A stretch of DNA of 64,000 nt from UBA2767 sp965228625 (GTDB lineage Bacteria; Pseudomonadota; Alphaproteobacteria; Rhizobiales; Methyloligellaceae): the NCBI GenBank assembly GCA_965228625.1, contig OZ245829.1:4774001-4838000 (forward strand). Direction: 5' to 3'. Under the pieces are notes generated by a model that saw only the letters and a list, made by a program, of their open reading frames with translations, had not been told where the DNA came from and ran no database searches. Below are positions 7,733-17,325 of this stretch, piece by piece. The position numbers and the translations under genes are program-made. Positions within the stretch are counted from its first letter, which is position 1. Every line of letters begins with the position of its first letter.

Positions 7733-9067
7733 ATGAGCACAGCGGGCGATACCCAAGAACTTGCTTCGTCGAAGGACAATCAGAAATCGGCCAACCTGTT
7801 GCTCGATGGCGAGGATTATCCCTTGCCGATGCACGAGGGAACGCTTGGACCCGATGTCATCGATATCACCCGGCTCTACGGCGACACCGGACGCTTCACC
7901 TACGACCCCGGCTTTACGTCGACGGCGAGTTGCGAATCCAAGATTACGTATATTGACGGCGACGAGGGGCTATTGCTGTATCGCGGCTATCCGATCACGG
8001 ACCTCGCCGAGCACGGCAACTTCCTTGAGACCTGCCACCTGCTACTTTACGGCGAGCTTCCGACCAAGGCGCAGCAGGAGGACTTCGACGAGCGGGTGAC
8101 CATGCACACGATGGTGCATGAACAAATGACGCGGTTTTACACCGGTTTCCGCCGGGATGCGCACCCGATGGCCATCATGGTCGGCGTGGTCGGCGCGTTG
8201 TCGGCCTTCTATCACGACTCCACCGACATCAACGATCCCATGCAGCGCGAAATCGCCGCGATCCGCATGATTGCCAAGATGCCGACAATCGCGGCGATGG
8301 CCTACAAGTACTCCATCGGTCAGCCGTTCATGTATCCGCGCAACGACCTGGAATACGCGGCGAACTTCCTGCACATGTGCTTTGCGGTCCCGTGCGACAA
8401 ATACGAGCCTAATCCGGTGTTCGCCGAGGCCATGGACAATATTTTCATTCTGCATGCGGATCACGAGCAGAATGCCTCGACGTCGACGGTTCGCCTTGCC
8501 GGCTCTTCCGGCGCCAATCCGTTCGGCTGCATCTCCGCCGGTATCGCGTGCCTTTGGGGCCCGGCCCACGGTGGCGCCAACGAAGCTGCGCTGCGGATGC
8601 TCGAGGAGATCGGCAGTGTCGACCGCATCCCCGAATTCATCGAGCGTGCAAAGGACAAGGACGACCCGTTCCGTCTGATGGGCTTCGGGCACAGGGTCTA
8701 CAAGAACTATGATCCGCGCGCGAAGATCATGCAGAAGAACACCCACGAGGTCCTGCATGCGATCGGTCACGACAGGGATCCCACGCTGAAGGTCGCCCTG
8801 GAGCTGGAGAAGATCGCTCTGGAGGACGAGTATTTCGTCGACCGCAAGCTCTATCCCAACATCGACTTCTATTCCGGCATCACGCTGCGGGCGCTGGGCT
8901 TCCCGACGTCCATGTTCACCGTGCTTTTCGCCGTCGCGCGGACAGTCGGCTGGATCGCCCAGTGGAAGGAGATGATCGAGGATCCCGAGCAGCGTATCGG
9001 CCGTCCGCGCCAGCTCTATACCGGTCCGGAGGAGCGCCCCTACGTGCCCGTGAAGGATCGCGGCTAA
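7733..9067 (+). CDS. gltA: Citrate synthase (type II, hexameric form)
   Basis: A 444-residue citrate synthase that condenses acetyl-CoA with oxaloacetate at the entry of the TCA cycle. It has the long N-terminal domain of the Gram-negative NADH-sensitive type (LDGEDYPLPMHEGTLGPDVI) and the catalytic motifs ILHADHEQNAST, GPAHGGANEAALRML and FGHRVYKNYDPRA, with the catalytic His and Asp in place. The ATG at 7733 is chosen over in-frame starts further upstream because AAGGAGG lies five bases before it and the protein then begins as the family does. It is convergent with lpxB, five bases apart, with no obvious terminator between them. Confidence 0.98.
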   Translation: MSTAGDTQELASSKDNQKSANLLLDGEDYPLPMHEGTLGPDVIDITRLYGDTGRFTYDPGFTSTASCESKITYIDGDEGLLLYRGYPITDLAEHGNFLETCHLLLYGELPTKAQQEDFDERVTMHTMVHEQMTRFYTGFRRDAHPMAIMVGVVGALSAFYHDSTDINDPMQREIAAIRMIAKMPTIAAMAYKYSIGQPFMYPRNDLEYAANFLHMCFAVPCDKYEPNPVFAEAMDNIFILHADHEQNASTSTVRLAGSSGANPFGCISAGIACLWGPAHGGANEAALRMLEEIGSVDRIPEFIERAKDKDDPFRLMGFGHRVYKNYDPRAKIMQKNTHEVLHAIGHDRDPTLKVALELEKIALEDEYFVDRKLYPNIDFYSGITLRALGFPTSMFTVLFAVARTVGWIAQWKEMIEDPEQRIGRPRQLYTGPEERPYVPVKDRG

Positions 9068-9072
9068 CGAGC

Positions 9073-10269
9073 CTATACCGGGGCCGTCCGGTCCGCTAAT
9101 GCCAAGTCGAGCACGATGCGTGCTGCGCGCGTGCTGGGCGTGCCGGACGGGAGCTTCATTCGTTCGTCGATTCCTTGCAGGGCGGCCATTTGCCTTTTGA
9201 ACTCGGGATTCTTCGCGTCGAGAAGCGGCAACATCGCATCCGACAGGGTCTCGGGGTTGCACGCACCCTGGACATACTCCGGGAAGACGTTTTCTCCGAG
9301 GACCAGGTTCGGCAGCACGATGGAATGCGCCTTCAGCATCCACATGAACATCGCCACGATCGCCTCGGTGCGATAGCTGACGACCATCGGCGTCTGCGCC
9401 AGGGCAAGTTCGAGCGTCACCGTGCCTGAAGCGGCGAGCGCCGCGTCCGCGGCGCGGAACGCACTGAATTTGTCCTCTTCACCTCGCAGAACATGCGGCT
9501 TCACCGTCCAATCGGACAGACGCTGCTCGATCAGATGTTCGACCCCGGAAGCCGCGGGCATCACCACGTCGACCGGACCTTTCCGCGCGACAATGCGCGC
9601 GACCGTCTCTCCGAAGACGCCTGTCAGCCGGTTGACCTCGGTCGCCCGGCTTCCCGGCAGCACGACAAGGAGCGGCCGCTCCGCATCGAGGTTGAGTCTC
9701 TTCCTGAAGGCTTGCGTGTCCCGGCTTCTGATCCAGTCGATGCGCTCTATGAGCGGGTGGCCGATATAGGTGCAATCCGGACCTCCCAGCCGCCGGTGCG
9801 CCTCCGGCTCGAAAGGCAGGATCGCAAGCACATGGTCGACATATCTGCGCATCCTGCGTGCGCGGCCGGGCCGCCACGCCCACACGCTCGGAGACACGTA
9901 GTCAATCACCGGCAGGTCCGGGAGCTTTCGCCGTACCCGCTTGGCCACCGCATGGGTGAATTCGGGACTGTCGAGAATGATGAGCGCATGCGGGCGCATG
10001 GCGACCGCGGCGTCGACCGTTTCATGAACGCGCCTGATCAGCTTCGGCAAGCGCCCGAGGATCGCAATCGGTCCCATGACTGCGACCTCGGACAGGGGAA
10101 ACAGAGATCCGCATCCCTGCGCCGCCATCGCCTCGCCGCCTACGCCGGAAAGGCTGAGCGGCCGGTCGGACATGTCGTGAAGGGCCGCGAGGAGCGGTCC
10201 GCCAAGCTGGTCGCCGGAATGCTCACCGGCAACCACGAAAAGGCGAAGCTCGTCGCGGTCGGCGGTCAT
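9073..10269 (-). CDS. lpxB: Lipid-A-disaccharide synthase
   Basis: A 398-residue GT-B glycosyltransferase of family GT19 that joins UDP-2,3-diacylglucosamine and lipid X to form the lipid A disaccharide at the inner membrane. Signatures are VVAGEHSGDQLGGPLL at the N-terminus, DYVSPSVWAWRPGRA, YIGHPLIERI, VLPGSRATEVNRL and the C-terminal sugar-nucleotide site AASGTVTLELAL. The start overlaps the lpxI stop by four bases (ATGA, 10266-10269). It is the last gene of the long envelope series that begins at rpsB. Confidence 0.97.
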   Translation of the reverse strand: MTADRDELRLFVVAGEHSGDQLGGPLLAALHDMSDRPLSLSGVGGEAMAAQGCGSLFPLSEVAVMGPIAILGRLPKLIRRVHETVDAAVAMRPHALIILDSPEFTHAVAKRVRRKLPDLPVIDYVSPSVWAWRPGRARRMRRYVDHVLAILPFEPEAHRRLGGPDCTYIGHPLIERIDWIRSRDTQAFRKRLNLDAERPLLVVLPGSRATEVNRLTGVFGETVARIVARKGPVDVVMPAASGVEHLIEQRLSDWTVKPHVLRGEEDKFSAFRAADAALAASGTVTLELALAQTPMVVSYRTEAIVAMFMWMLKAHSIVLPNLVLGENVFPEYVQGACNPETLSDAMLPLLDAKNPEFKRQMAALQGIDERMKLPSGTPSTRAARIVLDLALADRTAPV

Positions 10270-11132
10270 GCGGGGTCGGTGGTGTCCGTGTCGATGCCGA
10301 TCACGAAAAGTCCGGCGTCGTCCGCCGCGGCCACGAATGCGTCGCGGTTGACGATGAGTACGTCATTCGCCGCGATGGCGATGCCGGCAAGCCCCGCTTC
10401 CGCGGCGCGCGCGATAGTGTCCGGTCCGACCGTGGGCAGGTCGATACGCCTCTCCTGCCCGGGTTTGGCGCACTTGATCAAGACGCCGGAGCGCCGCCCG
10501 CGCTTCCACCACCTGTTGAGGTCTTTGCAACGCTGCAGCATGCGGTCGGTGCCCTCTGCCGCTTCGACCGCGAGTACGTAGCGATTGGCTACGACGGCGG
10601 CCTGACCGACGTCGAGTGCGCCGAGTGCCTTGATTACCTTCAGGCCGACGGAGATGTCGGTCTTGTCCGTTTTGCCGGGTTTCCGCCTGGTGAATATCTC
10701 CGGCCCTGCCAGCAATTCAGGGGCAATCTCGTGTGCACCGACCACGGTGAATCCTTTGCTCTCGAAGAAGTGTATTATACCTGTCAGCACCGAATTGTCG
10801 CCGCCGACGGTCCAGCCGAACAGAGACGGCAGGTTGATCAAGGCCCCGAAATCAATACGCAAATCCCTGAAACGCGGCCGCCTTACCGCGCCGACGATGA
10901 CCATCTCCCGGCAGTTCTTGGCGCGCGAAACCGACAGGATCTTGCCGATGTGACCGAAATTGATCCAGTCGTGCGGATAGGACTCGATCGAGCGGTCCGC
11001 GGCCCCGGTGATACCGAAGATGTGCAACGGCTTGCCGGCAGCCTGGGCCGCCCGCGCCACGGCGATCGGCATGTCGCCGCCACCGGCGATAATGCTCAAT
11101 CCGGCGGGTTGTGTCTCTCCTGACGTGGCCAT
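10266..11132 (-). CDS. lpxI: UDP-2,3-diacylglucosamine pyrophosphatase LpxI
   Basis: A 288-residue LpxI (former DUF1009), which cleaves UDP-2,3-diacylglucosamine to lipid X and UMP. It replaces the unrelated LpxH in most alphaproteobacteria. The N-terminal domain begins SIIAGGGDMPIAVARAA and includes DWINFGHIGKIL; the C-terminal domain holds VVANRYVLAVEAAEGTDRM, GVLIKCAKPGQERRIDLPTVG and AGIAIAANDVLI. The ATG at 11132 lies 28 bases after the lpxA stop; a further upstream GTG or ATG would overlap lpxA by 50 bases and add residues not typical of the family. It overlaps lpxB by ATGA. Confidence 0.95.
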   Translation of the reverse strand: MATSGETQPAGLSIIAGGGDMPIAVARAAQAAGKPLHIFGITGAADRSIESYPHDWINFGHIGKILSVSRAKNCREMVIVGAVRRPRFRDLRIDFGALINLPSLFGWTVGGDNSVLTGIIHFFESKGFTVVGAHEIAPELLAGPEIFTRRKPGKTDKTDISVGLKVIKALGALDVGQAAVVANRYVLAVEAAEGTDRMLQRCKDLNRWWKRGRRSGVLIKCAKPGQERRIDLPTVGPDTIARAAEAGLAGIAIAANDVLIVNRDAFVAAADDAGLFVIGIDTDTTDPA

Positions 11133-11160
11133 GGCAGCCTTGAAAGCGTGGGGTTTAGGC

Positions 11161-11958
11161 TCAGCCGGAATCCGGTCTCGGAACGGAAAGCGACCGGGAC
11201 GAGTCGGCACGGATGAAATCGAGAATGCTCGTCACATACTCGTCGTCCGGAAACGCCTTTTCAACCGCGTCGACACGTTCCACGAGCGTGCCCTCGTCGG
11301 CAAACAGCGAGTCGTATGCTTCCCGCAGATTTCTTAACTGCTCGCGATCGAATCCGCGGCGCCTGATACCGATGACGTTGAGACCTTTCAGGCTGGCACG
11401 CGGGCCAATCATCATTCCGTAAGGAATGACATCGTTCTCAACACCGGACATCCCGCCGATGAACGCATGTTCACCGATGCGGACGAACTGGTGTACCGCC
11501 GAAAGGCCGCCGAGGATGGCATAGTCGCCGACGACACAGTGGCCGGCGAGGGTCGCGCCGTTTGCCATGATGACGTGATCGCCGATGACGCAATCATGCG
11601 CAACATGGGACTGGGCCATGAACAGGCAGTCGGCGCCGACCCGTGTCACAAGTCCCCCACCCTCCGTGCCCGGGTTCATGGTCACATATTCGCGAATTCG
11701 GTTGTTATCGCCGATAACGAGTTCGCTTTCCTCGCCCCCGTACTTCATGTCCTGGGGGATGTGGCCCAACGATGCGAAGGGAAAAACCTCGCAATTCGCG
11801 CCGAGTGTCGTCTGACCTTCAATGACGACATGAGAATGGAGCGTGCAACCATCGCCGATCGTGACATCGGGACCGATAACGCAGAACGGACCGATCTGGA
11901 CACCCGATCCCACTTTCGCCTTGGGATCGACGACAGAACTCGAATGTATGTTGGACAT
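11161..11958 (-). CDS. lpxA: UDP-N-acetylglucosamine acyltransferase
   Basis: A 265-residue left-handed parallel beta-helix enzyme that adds the first 3-hydroxyacyl chain to UDP-GlcNAc, starting lipid A synthesis in the cytoplasm. Hexapeptide repeats run over residues 8-190 (VGSGVQIGPFCVIGPDVTIG), with the catalytic His region SHVAHDCVIGDHVIM and GGLSAVHQFVRIGEHAFIGG. The C-terminal helical domain begins LNVIGIRRRGFDREQL. It lies 18 bases after fabZ and 28 before lpxI in the usual lpxD-fabZ-lpxA-lpxI-lpxB order. Confidence 0.98.
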   Translation of the reverse strand: MSNIHSSSVVDPKAKVGSGVQIGPFCVIGPDVTIGDGCTLHSHVVIEGQTTLGANCEVFPFASLGHIPQDMKYGGEESELVIGDNNRIREYVTMNPGTEGGGLVTRVGADCLFMAQSHVAHDCVIGDHVIMANGATLAGHCVVGDYAILGGLSAVHQFVRIGEHAFIGGMSGVENDVIPYGMMIGPRASLKGLNVIGIRRRGFDREQLRNLREAYDSLFADEGTLVERVDAVEKAFPDDEYVTSILDFIRADSSRSLSVPRPDSG

Positions 11959-11976
11959 TGATTGTGCCGCGTTGCT

Positions 11977-12453
11977 CTACTCTTCGGAGTCGACAATCAT
12001 GGCGCTGATCTCGGATTCTGCCACGACCTGTCCGTCGACTTTTGCTTCGCCTTTGAACCGCCAGACGCGCCCGCGGTTTCTGACTTTCTTCATATGGTAA
12101 TAGAGCGTATCGCCAGGCATGACCGGCTTGCGGAATCGCGCCCTGTCGATGGCCATGAAGTAAACCAGGCTGGGTTCGTAATTCTCTTCGAGATTGGCGA
12201 CGCAGAGCGCGCCTGCGGTTTGTGCCATACCTTCGATAATCAGGACTCCCGGCATCACCGGATGCGAGGGAAAGTGTCCCTGAAAGAACTGCTCGTTGTA
12301 GGTCACGTTCTTGACGCCGACCGCGGAACTGTCACCATCCATTTCGATGATCTTGTCGACCAGCAAGAACGGATAGCGGTGCGGCAGGAGCTGCATTATC
12401 CGCGCGATGTCGATACTGTTGCTCGCTTTCGCCGAGCTCCCTGACTCGTTCAT
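11977..12453 (-). CDS. fabZ: 3-hydroxyacyl-[acyl-carrier-protein] dehydratase
   Basis: A hot-dog fold dehydratase of fatty acid synthesis that removes water from 3-hydroxyacyl-ACP. Motifs are IMQLLPHRYPFLLVDKI, the catalytic His region NEQFFQGHFPSHPVMPGVL and the Glu in EGMAQTAGALC. The ATG at 12453 (158 residues) is preceded by GGAG at about -12. An in-frame GTG at 12492 overlaps the lpxD stop as TAGTG and would add 13 residues; coupled re-initiation there is possible, so the start is not settled. It sits between lpxD and lpxA as in most Gram-negative bacteria. Confidence 0.95.
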   Translation of the reverse strand: MNESGSSAKASNSIDIARIMQLLPHRYPFLLVDKIIEMDGDSSAVGVKNVTYNEQFFQGHFPSHPVMPGVLIIEGMAQTAGALCVANLEENYEPSLVYFMAIDRARFRKPVMPGDTLYYHMKKVRNRGRVWRFKGEAKVDGQVVAESEISAMIVDSEE

Positions 12454-12491
12454 TTCCCGCGCTCCATCTTCTTCAGCCTTCCTAAAGCCCA

Positions 12492-13559
12492 CTAAGGTTG
12501 GGAACGGTCACCTTTTCTGCGGGCCGCTATACGTTCCTCCGAAATTCTCTGTACGGTCGCGATTTCCCGAAACCAGACCGATAGAGGTTTGGCCGGGGTA
12601 CCGCCCCATTTGGCGCCGGGAGGCACATCCGTACGAACACTGCTTGTCGCCGCTATCTGTGCACCCGAACCGACCTTGACGTGGCCGATTATTCCTACCT
12701 GACCGCCGAGAACGACGCCATCGCCCAGTTCCGCGGATCCGGCTATGCCAACATGAGAGACGATCACGCACATGCGTCCGATGACGACGTTGTGCCCGAT
12801 TTGGACCAGATTATCAATTTTTGTTCCGGCCCCGATGACGGTATCTCGCAAAGCGCCGCGATCAACTGTCGAGTTGCTGCCGATCTCGACGTCGTCTTCG
12901 ATAATCACGCGCCCGATCTGCGGGACTTTCAAATGGCCTTTCGGTCCCGGGGCAAAGCCGAAACCATCCTGGCCGACGCGTACACCACCATGAAGGATGA
13001 CGCCATCGCCGACGATCGCGTTTGTCAGCGAGACGCTAGGTCCGATGTACGAATTCCGCCCGATATGAACGCGGTATCCGACATACGCCCCCGCGGCTAT
13101 GACGGTTCCGGCGCCGATGCGTGCACCGGGGCCGACCGTTGCATTCGGTTCGACCACGACACCTTCTTCCAGCGTCGCCGACTCGTGCACGCCGCCTGCG
13201 AACCGCTCGCTTCCCGGACCGACTGAAATCGGCTTGAGCGCGTCCGGGTAGAACATGGCGAGTGCCAATGCGAACGAACGATAAGGCTGGTCGGTGAGCA
13301 GCGTCGCGGTGGTCTCGGGCGCGCGCTCCGCATAGCGTTCGGCGACGAAACACGCTGCCGCCTCGGTCTCGAGAAAGCTCTTGAGGTACTTCGTGTTGTC
13401 GAAGAACGAGAGATGTCCCTGCGATGCTGCGTCCAGGGGCAGCACGTTCTGGATTTCCAGCCCGAGGTCCGCATCCGGACCCGGCTCGGCTTCCGCTCGC
13501 TCAATGATCTCGCCGAGGGCGAACGGACCTGCTCGCTCAAAAAACCCGGGATGTTCCAT
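12492..13559 (-). CDS. lpxD: UDP-3-O-(3-hydroxyacyl)glucosamine N-acyltransferase
   Basis: A 355-residue acyltransferase for the third step of lipid A synthesis. The N-terminal uridine-binding domain spans about residues 1-105 (FALGEIIERAEAEP, LSFFDNTKYLKSF). The hexapeptide beta-helix follows (VGPGARIGAGTVIAAGAYVG), with the catalytic His in DNLVQIGHNVVIGR, and ends in a short C-terminal helix. The ATG at 13559 was chosen because GGAG lies about 12 bases upstream and the sequence then begins MEHPGFFERAGPF; an in-frame start at 13595 would add 12 residues. It follows bamA by 77 bases; no skp/ompH gene lies between. Confidence 0.96.
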   Translation of the reverse strand: MEHPGFFERAGPFALGEIIERAEAEPGPDADLGLEIQNVLPLDAASQGHLSFFDNTKYLKSFLETEAAACFVAERYAERAPETTATLLTDQPYRSFALALAMFYPDALKPISVGPGSERFAGGVHESATLEEGVVVEPNATVGPGARIGAGTVIAAGAYVGYRVHIGRNSYIGPSVSLTNAIVGDGVILHGGVRVGQDGFGFAPGPKGHLKVPQIGRVIIEDDVEIGSNSTVDRGALRDTVIGAGTKIDNLVQIGHNVVIGRMCVIVSHVGIAGSAELGDGVVLGGQVGIIGHVKVGSGAQIAATSSVRTDVPPGAKWGGTPAKPLSVWFREIATVQRISEERIAARRKGDRSQP

Positions 13560-13636
13560 GACGCGTGTTCTCCGTCCGACACCAATGACAAGCATTGGCT
13601 GGATTTCCAGGCGGAATGGATTAGCTGTTTAGCAGA

Positions 13637-15973
13637 TCAGAAGCGGGCTGCGGCGCCAAAATGGAATATTTTCTCTTCATCATAGGACTCTGACGTCAGA
13701 GCCTGTGCGATATCGGCGCGCAAAGGTCCAAGCGGCGACTGCCAGATCAGGCTGAACCCGACCGACGTTCTGATCTTGCTGCTGTCGCCGATCACGGCTG
13801 GGGGCGTCGGGCCGAGGTCCCCTGTATCGTATAGCGTCGCAGCGTCAAAGAACGTCGCGGCAGAAAGGCCGAACCTTTCCGGTACCTTGGGAAGTGGGAA
13901 ACGCAGCTCAAGCGTGCTGGCGGCAAAAATCTTGCCGCCGAGGGCATCATTGTCGGTGCCGGGGGTCAGGTCGCGCGGGCCGATACCGGATGTGTCAAAA
14001 CCCCGGATGGTCTCGCCGCCCTTGAAGAACAAATCGAGAATACGGACATCCTCACCACCATAGCCTTCGACGTAACCGCCCTGGATGCGGCCCGCGAGCA
14101 CGACCTTCTTGCGGATCGGATAGTACGCGCGGGCGTCAGCCTCGCTGCGAATGAATTTCACATCACCGCCGACGCCGGCCAGTTCCTGCGAGAAACCGAA
14201 ATACAGGCCGCGCGAGGGATTTCGCACATCGTTCCGCGTGTCGTAGACCAGGCTGTACCCGACGGACGACACGAGCGTGGTACCTTCCGCGTTGCGGATC
14301 GCGATGGACGCATCGTTCTGGACGTCGAAGATCTCCTGCTGCACGAGCTGGTAAGTCGGGTTGATCGTCCAGTTTTCATTAAGCGGGATGCCGAACCGGA
14401 TGGTTCCGCCCGTGCTTTTCGAGCTGAACGACGATTCGTCCTGCCGGTCACGCCGAATGTGGAACACGTCGAAGCCGGCCGACATGTTACGGCCCAGGAA
14501 CCTGGGCTCGGTGAACGAGAAGTTGATGTTGAGGTCGTCGAACCCGCCCAGCAGTTTCAAGCGGACGAACTGTCCGCGCCCGAGAAGGTTGCGTTCCGAC
14601 AGGCTGACATCGATAACGGGCCCGCTCGTGGTCGAATAGCCGCCGCCCAACGACAGTTCGCCGGTCGGCTGTTCCTCGACTCTCACCACCAGTATCACGC
14701 GGTCCGGTGCGCTGCCCGGTTCGTTGGTGATCGTGACTTTCTTGAAGAACTGCAGACGGGTCAGACGCCGGCGCGCCGCGTCGACCAGCAGGCGGTTGTA
14801 GGCATCACCCTCGGCGAGACGGAATTCGCGGCGGATAACCTTGTCGAGCGTACGTACGTTGCCGACGATATCGATCCGCTCGATATAGACCCGCGGCCCC
14901 TCCTCGATCACGTAGGTGATTGAGATGACGCGGGCAACCGGATCGCGATCGATCCGCGGCCGCACCCTGGCAAACGCATATCCGAGCGCCGCCGTCTCGA
15001 GCGTCATGTTCTCCAACGTCTTGTCGATCTTGGAGGCGTCGTAGATCTTGCCCGGCTTGGTCTCGATCTTGTCCCGAAGCGCTTCGGTATCGAGAGACAC
15101 CAGCGTGGTTTCGATGTCGATCGTGCCGAACCGGTACTGTTCCCCCTCATCGATCGTGAAATTGATGAAGAAACCCCGGCCAGCGCTGTCGAGATCGGCG
15201 GTGGCCGAAATGATGCGCGCGTCGGCATACCCGTTCTTGAGGTAGTACTGACGCAGCAATTCGCGGTCCAGATTGAGCCGGTCCGGGTCATAAATGTTGG
15301 TGGGCCTCAGAAAGCTCATCAGACCCGTTTCGGTCGTGGTGACAACTTCCCGCAGTGTCGAATCGGTAAACGACTCATTGCCGACGAAGCTGATGCTCTC
15401 GACGGTGGTTTTCGGACCTTCGGAAATCTCGAAGACGAGGTCGACACGGTTGTGTTCGCGTCTGATGATCTTCGGTTCGACCTGAACTGCAAACCGGCCG
15501 CCACGGCGGTAGACATTGAGAATGCGCTGTACATCGGCCTGAACGCGTGCGCGGGTGAAAACCGAGCGCGATTTCGACTGGACTTCCGCCGCCAGCGTGT
15601 CGTCCTTGACCTCGCGGTTCCCTTCGAACGCGACCTGATTCACGATCGGGTTCTCGACCACCCGGACGATGACGGAACTGCCGCTCCTTATGATTTTCAC
15701 GTCCGAAAACAGACCGGTTGCGAACAGGGATTTGAGGGATTCGTTGACCTTCGCGGGGTCATAACGGCTGCCGGGGGAAAACTGAAGGTAGGAGCGAACC
15801 GTTTCCGGTTCCACGCGCCGGTTGCCTTCAACACGAATCGTACGGATGACGCCGTCTTGCGCATGCGCAACGGTTACGCCAACTGTCATGCCGAGAACCG
15901 CTGTGAATGGGATAGCGGCGAACAGCACCAGTGCGGCGGCTATGCCCCTTGCCCCTCGCTCTAGTACGCGCAT
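13637..15973 (-). CDS. bamA: Outer membrane protein assembly factor BamA
   Basis: A 778-residue Omp85 protein, the core of the machine that folds beta-barrel proteins into the outer membrane. A signal peptide with a hydrophobic core (AAALVLFAAIPFTAVLGM) ends at AHA before QDGVIRTIRVEGN. Five POTRA repeats cover about residues 40-440 (IRVEGNRRVEPETVRSYL, EGNREVKDDTL, VGNESFTDSTL, IDIVGNVRTLDKVIRREF). The barrel follows with the expected VRGF-like loop (ETIRGFDTSGIGPRD) and ends in phenylalanine (GAAARF), the outer-membrane C-terminal signature. ATG 15973 gives the normal signal peptide; an upstream in-frame start adds 14 basic residues. Confidence 0.97.
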   Translation of the reverse strand: MRVLERGARGIAAALVLFAAIPFTAVLGMTVGVTVAHAQDGVIRTIRVEGNRRVEPETVRSYLQFSPGSRYDPAKVNESLKSLFATGLFSDVKIIRSGSSVIVRVVENPIVNQVAFEGNREVKDDTLAAEVQSKSRSVFTRARVQADVQRILNVYRRGGRFAVQVEPKIIRREHNRVDLVFEISEGPKTTVESISFVGNESFTDSTLREVVTTTETGLMSFLRPTNIYDPDRLNLDRELLRQYYLKNGYADARIISATADLDSAGRGFFINFTIDEGEQYRFGTIDIETTLVSLDTEALRDKIETKPGKIYDASKIDKTLENMTLETAALGYAFARVRPRIDRDPVARVISITYVIEEGPRVYIERIDIVGNVRTLDKVIRREFRLAEGDAYNRLLVDAARRRLTRLQFFKKVTITNEPGSAPDRVILVVRVEEQPTGELSLGGGYSTTSGPVIDVSLSERNLLGRGQFVRLKLLGGFDDLNINFSFTEPRFLGRNMSAGFDVFHIRRDRQDESSFSSKSTGGTIRFGIPLNENWTINPTYQLVQQEIFDVQNDASIAIRNAEGTTLVSSVGYSLVYDTRNDVRNPSRGLYFGFSQELAGVGGDVKFIRSEADARAYYPIRKKVVLAGRIQGGYVEGYGGEDVRILDLFFKGGETIRGFDTSGIGPRDLTPGTDNDALGGKIFAASTLELRFPLPKVPERFGLSAATFFDAATLYDTGDLGPTPPAVIGDSSKIRTSVGFSLIWQSPLGPLRADIAQALTSESYDEEKIFHFGAAARF

Positions 15974-16076
15974 TCTTATTGTTTTTCCCCTGCTACGCCG
16001 TACCCACGGACGCAATGCCTAACCAGCGCCAGAAGGACATTGCTTTGTGGCCGTTTTTTGTTCGTTTTTCCCAACC

Positions 16077-16098
16077 AGGACAAGCAGTTGCCTGTCCT
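16077..16098 (-). other. Hairpin between rseP and bamA
   Basis: AGGACA (16077-16082) is complementary to TGTCCT (16093-16098), with an inner GCA/TGC pairing. There is no T run on the minus strand after it, so it does not look like an intrinsic terminator. It lies in the 155-base gap between rseP and bamA and could be a processing or pausing site; its role is unknown. Confidence 0.3.
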
Positions 16099-16128
16099 AG
16101 GGAGCCCGCCGTTTTTTGATCGTTTGAT

Positions 16129-17274
16129 CTACAGTGAAGTCAGGTGAATCACGTCGTTCCAAGTCGCGAAGATCATTAGCATAAGCACGAGTGCTAGGCC
16201 AATCCTAAAGCCTATTTCCTGACTACGTTCACTGAGCGGACGTCCCCTGACCGCTTCAATGGAATAAAACAACAAGTGCCCGCCATCCAACATCGGAATT
16301 GGGAAGAGGTTAATAAGCCCGATGCTGACAGAAAGAATCGCCGCCAGATTCAGCAACGCAAAGAAGCCCGCCGACGCCACCTGTCCGGAAACTTGTGCGA
16401 TTCTGATCGGTCCGCCGAGCTGATCGGCCTTTTCCCGCCCGGTAACCACGTCGTAGAGATAGATTAGCGTCCGGGAAATGACGAAATACGTCTCTTGCGT
16501 GCCGAGCCAGACCGCCGTTGCGGGATCATATTTTTTCAGCACCCAGTCTTCCTGGGACGCACTGCGCTGAATGCCGAGAATGCCGCGACGTATCGTGTTG
16601 CCGAATACGTCCTTGGTTTCCTGCTTGCGCGGCGTTGCATTAAGCGTCACTTCCGAATCGCCACGTTTCACGACGATCGCGAGTGGCTGCTCGGCGCTTA
16701 TGCTGACGATGCGCTGCATTTCGGAAAAGTTTTCAATAGGTTCGCCGTCAATGCTGACGATTCGGTCGCCCTTTTCGAAGCCGGCCGCCGCAGCGGCGCT
16801 CTCGGGTTGGACCGCATCAACGATGGGCAAGGTCTGACGTTGCCCGACGAAGGTGAACATGAAGGCGAAAATGACGATGGCGAGCAGGAAATTGGCGATC
16901 GGACCGGCCGCCACCACGGCCGCGCGCTGCGCAAGCGATTTTTCGTGAAAACTGCCTTGACGTTCTTCTTCAGTCAGCTTTTCGGCGGCGTCCTTGTCCG
17001 GGACACTGGCCGCGTTCTCGTCTCCGAGAAATTTGACGTATCCGCCAAGCGGGATCCAGGAAAACCGCCATCTCGTGCCCTTTTTGTCGTAGAACCCGAA
17101 AATCTCGGGCCCAAAACCGACCGAGAAAACGCGAACCGTCACATTGCACCACCGCGCGACAAGGAAATGGCCGAGTTCGTGGAAGAACACCACGATGGTC
17201 AACACGAACAAGAACGGAATGAGATACGTGAACACCGTGTCTCCAAACCCCGTCAACGCGCCAATTGCATCCAT
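16129..17274 (-). CDS. rseP: Site-2 zinc metalloprotease RseP
   Basis: A 381-residue intramembrane protease (M50) that completes regulated intramembrane proteolysis of anti-sigma factors and clears remnant signal peptides. The first membrane helix carries the zinc motif HELGHFLVARW near residue 29. One PDZ domain is clear (VDAVQPESAAAAAGFEKGDRIVSIDG, about residues 150-215). The third zinc-ligand motif is in PIPMLDGGHLLFY near residue 325, before the last helix. It sits between dxr and bamA as in most proteobacteria. By eye its base composition is less G+C-rich than its neighbours. Confidence 0.97.
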   Translation of the reverse strand: MDAIGALTGFGDTVFTYLIPFLFVLTIVVFFHELGHFLVARWCNVTVRVFSVGFGPEIFGFYDKKGTRWRFSWIPLGGYVKFLGDENAASVPDKDAAEKLTEEERQGSFHEKSLAQRAAVVAAGPIANFLLAIVIFAFMFTFVGQRQTLPIVDAVQPESAAAAAGFEKGDRIVSIDGEPIENFSEMQRIVSISAEQPLAIVVKRGDSEVTLNATPRKQETKDVFGNTIRRGILGIQRSASQEDWVLKKYDPATAVWLGTQETYFVISRTLIYLYDVVTGREKADQLGGPIRIAQVSGQVASAGFFALLNLAAILSVSIGLINLFPIPMLDGGHLLFYSIEAVRGRPLSERSQEIGFRIGLALVLMLMIFATWNDVIHLTSL

Positions 17275-17325
17275 TAGCCAATGCTCCTGCTGGAATTCTG
17301 CGACGACCGAACGCGACGCTTGCTC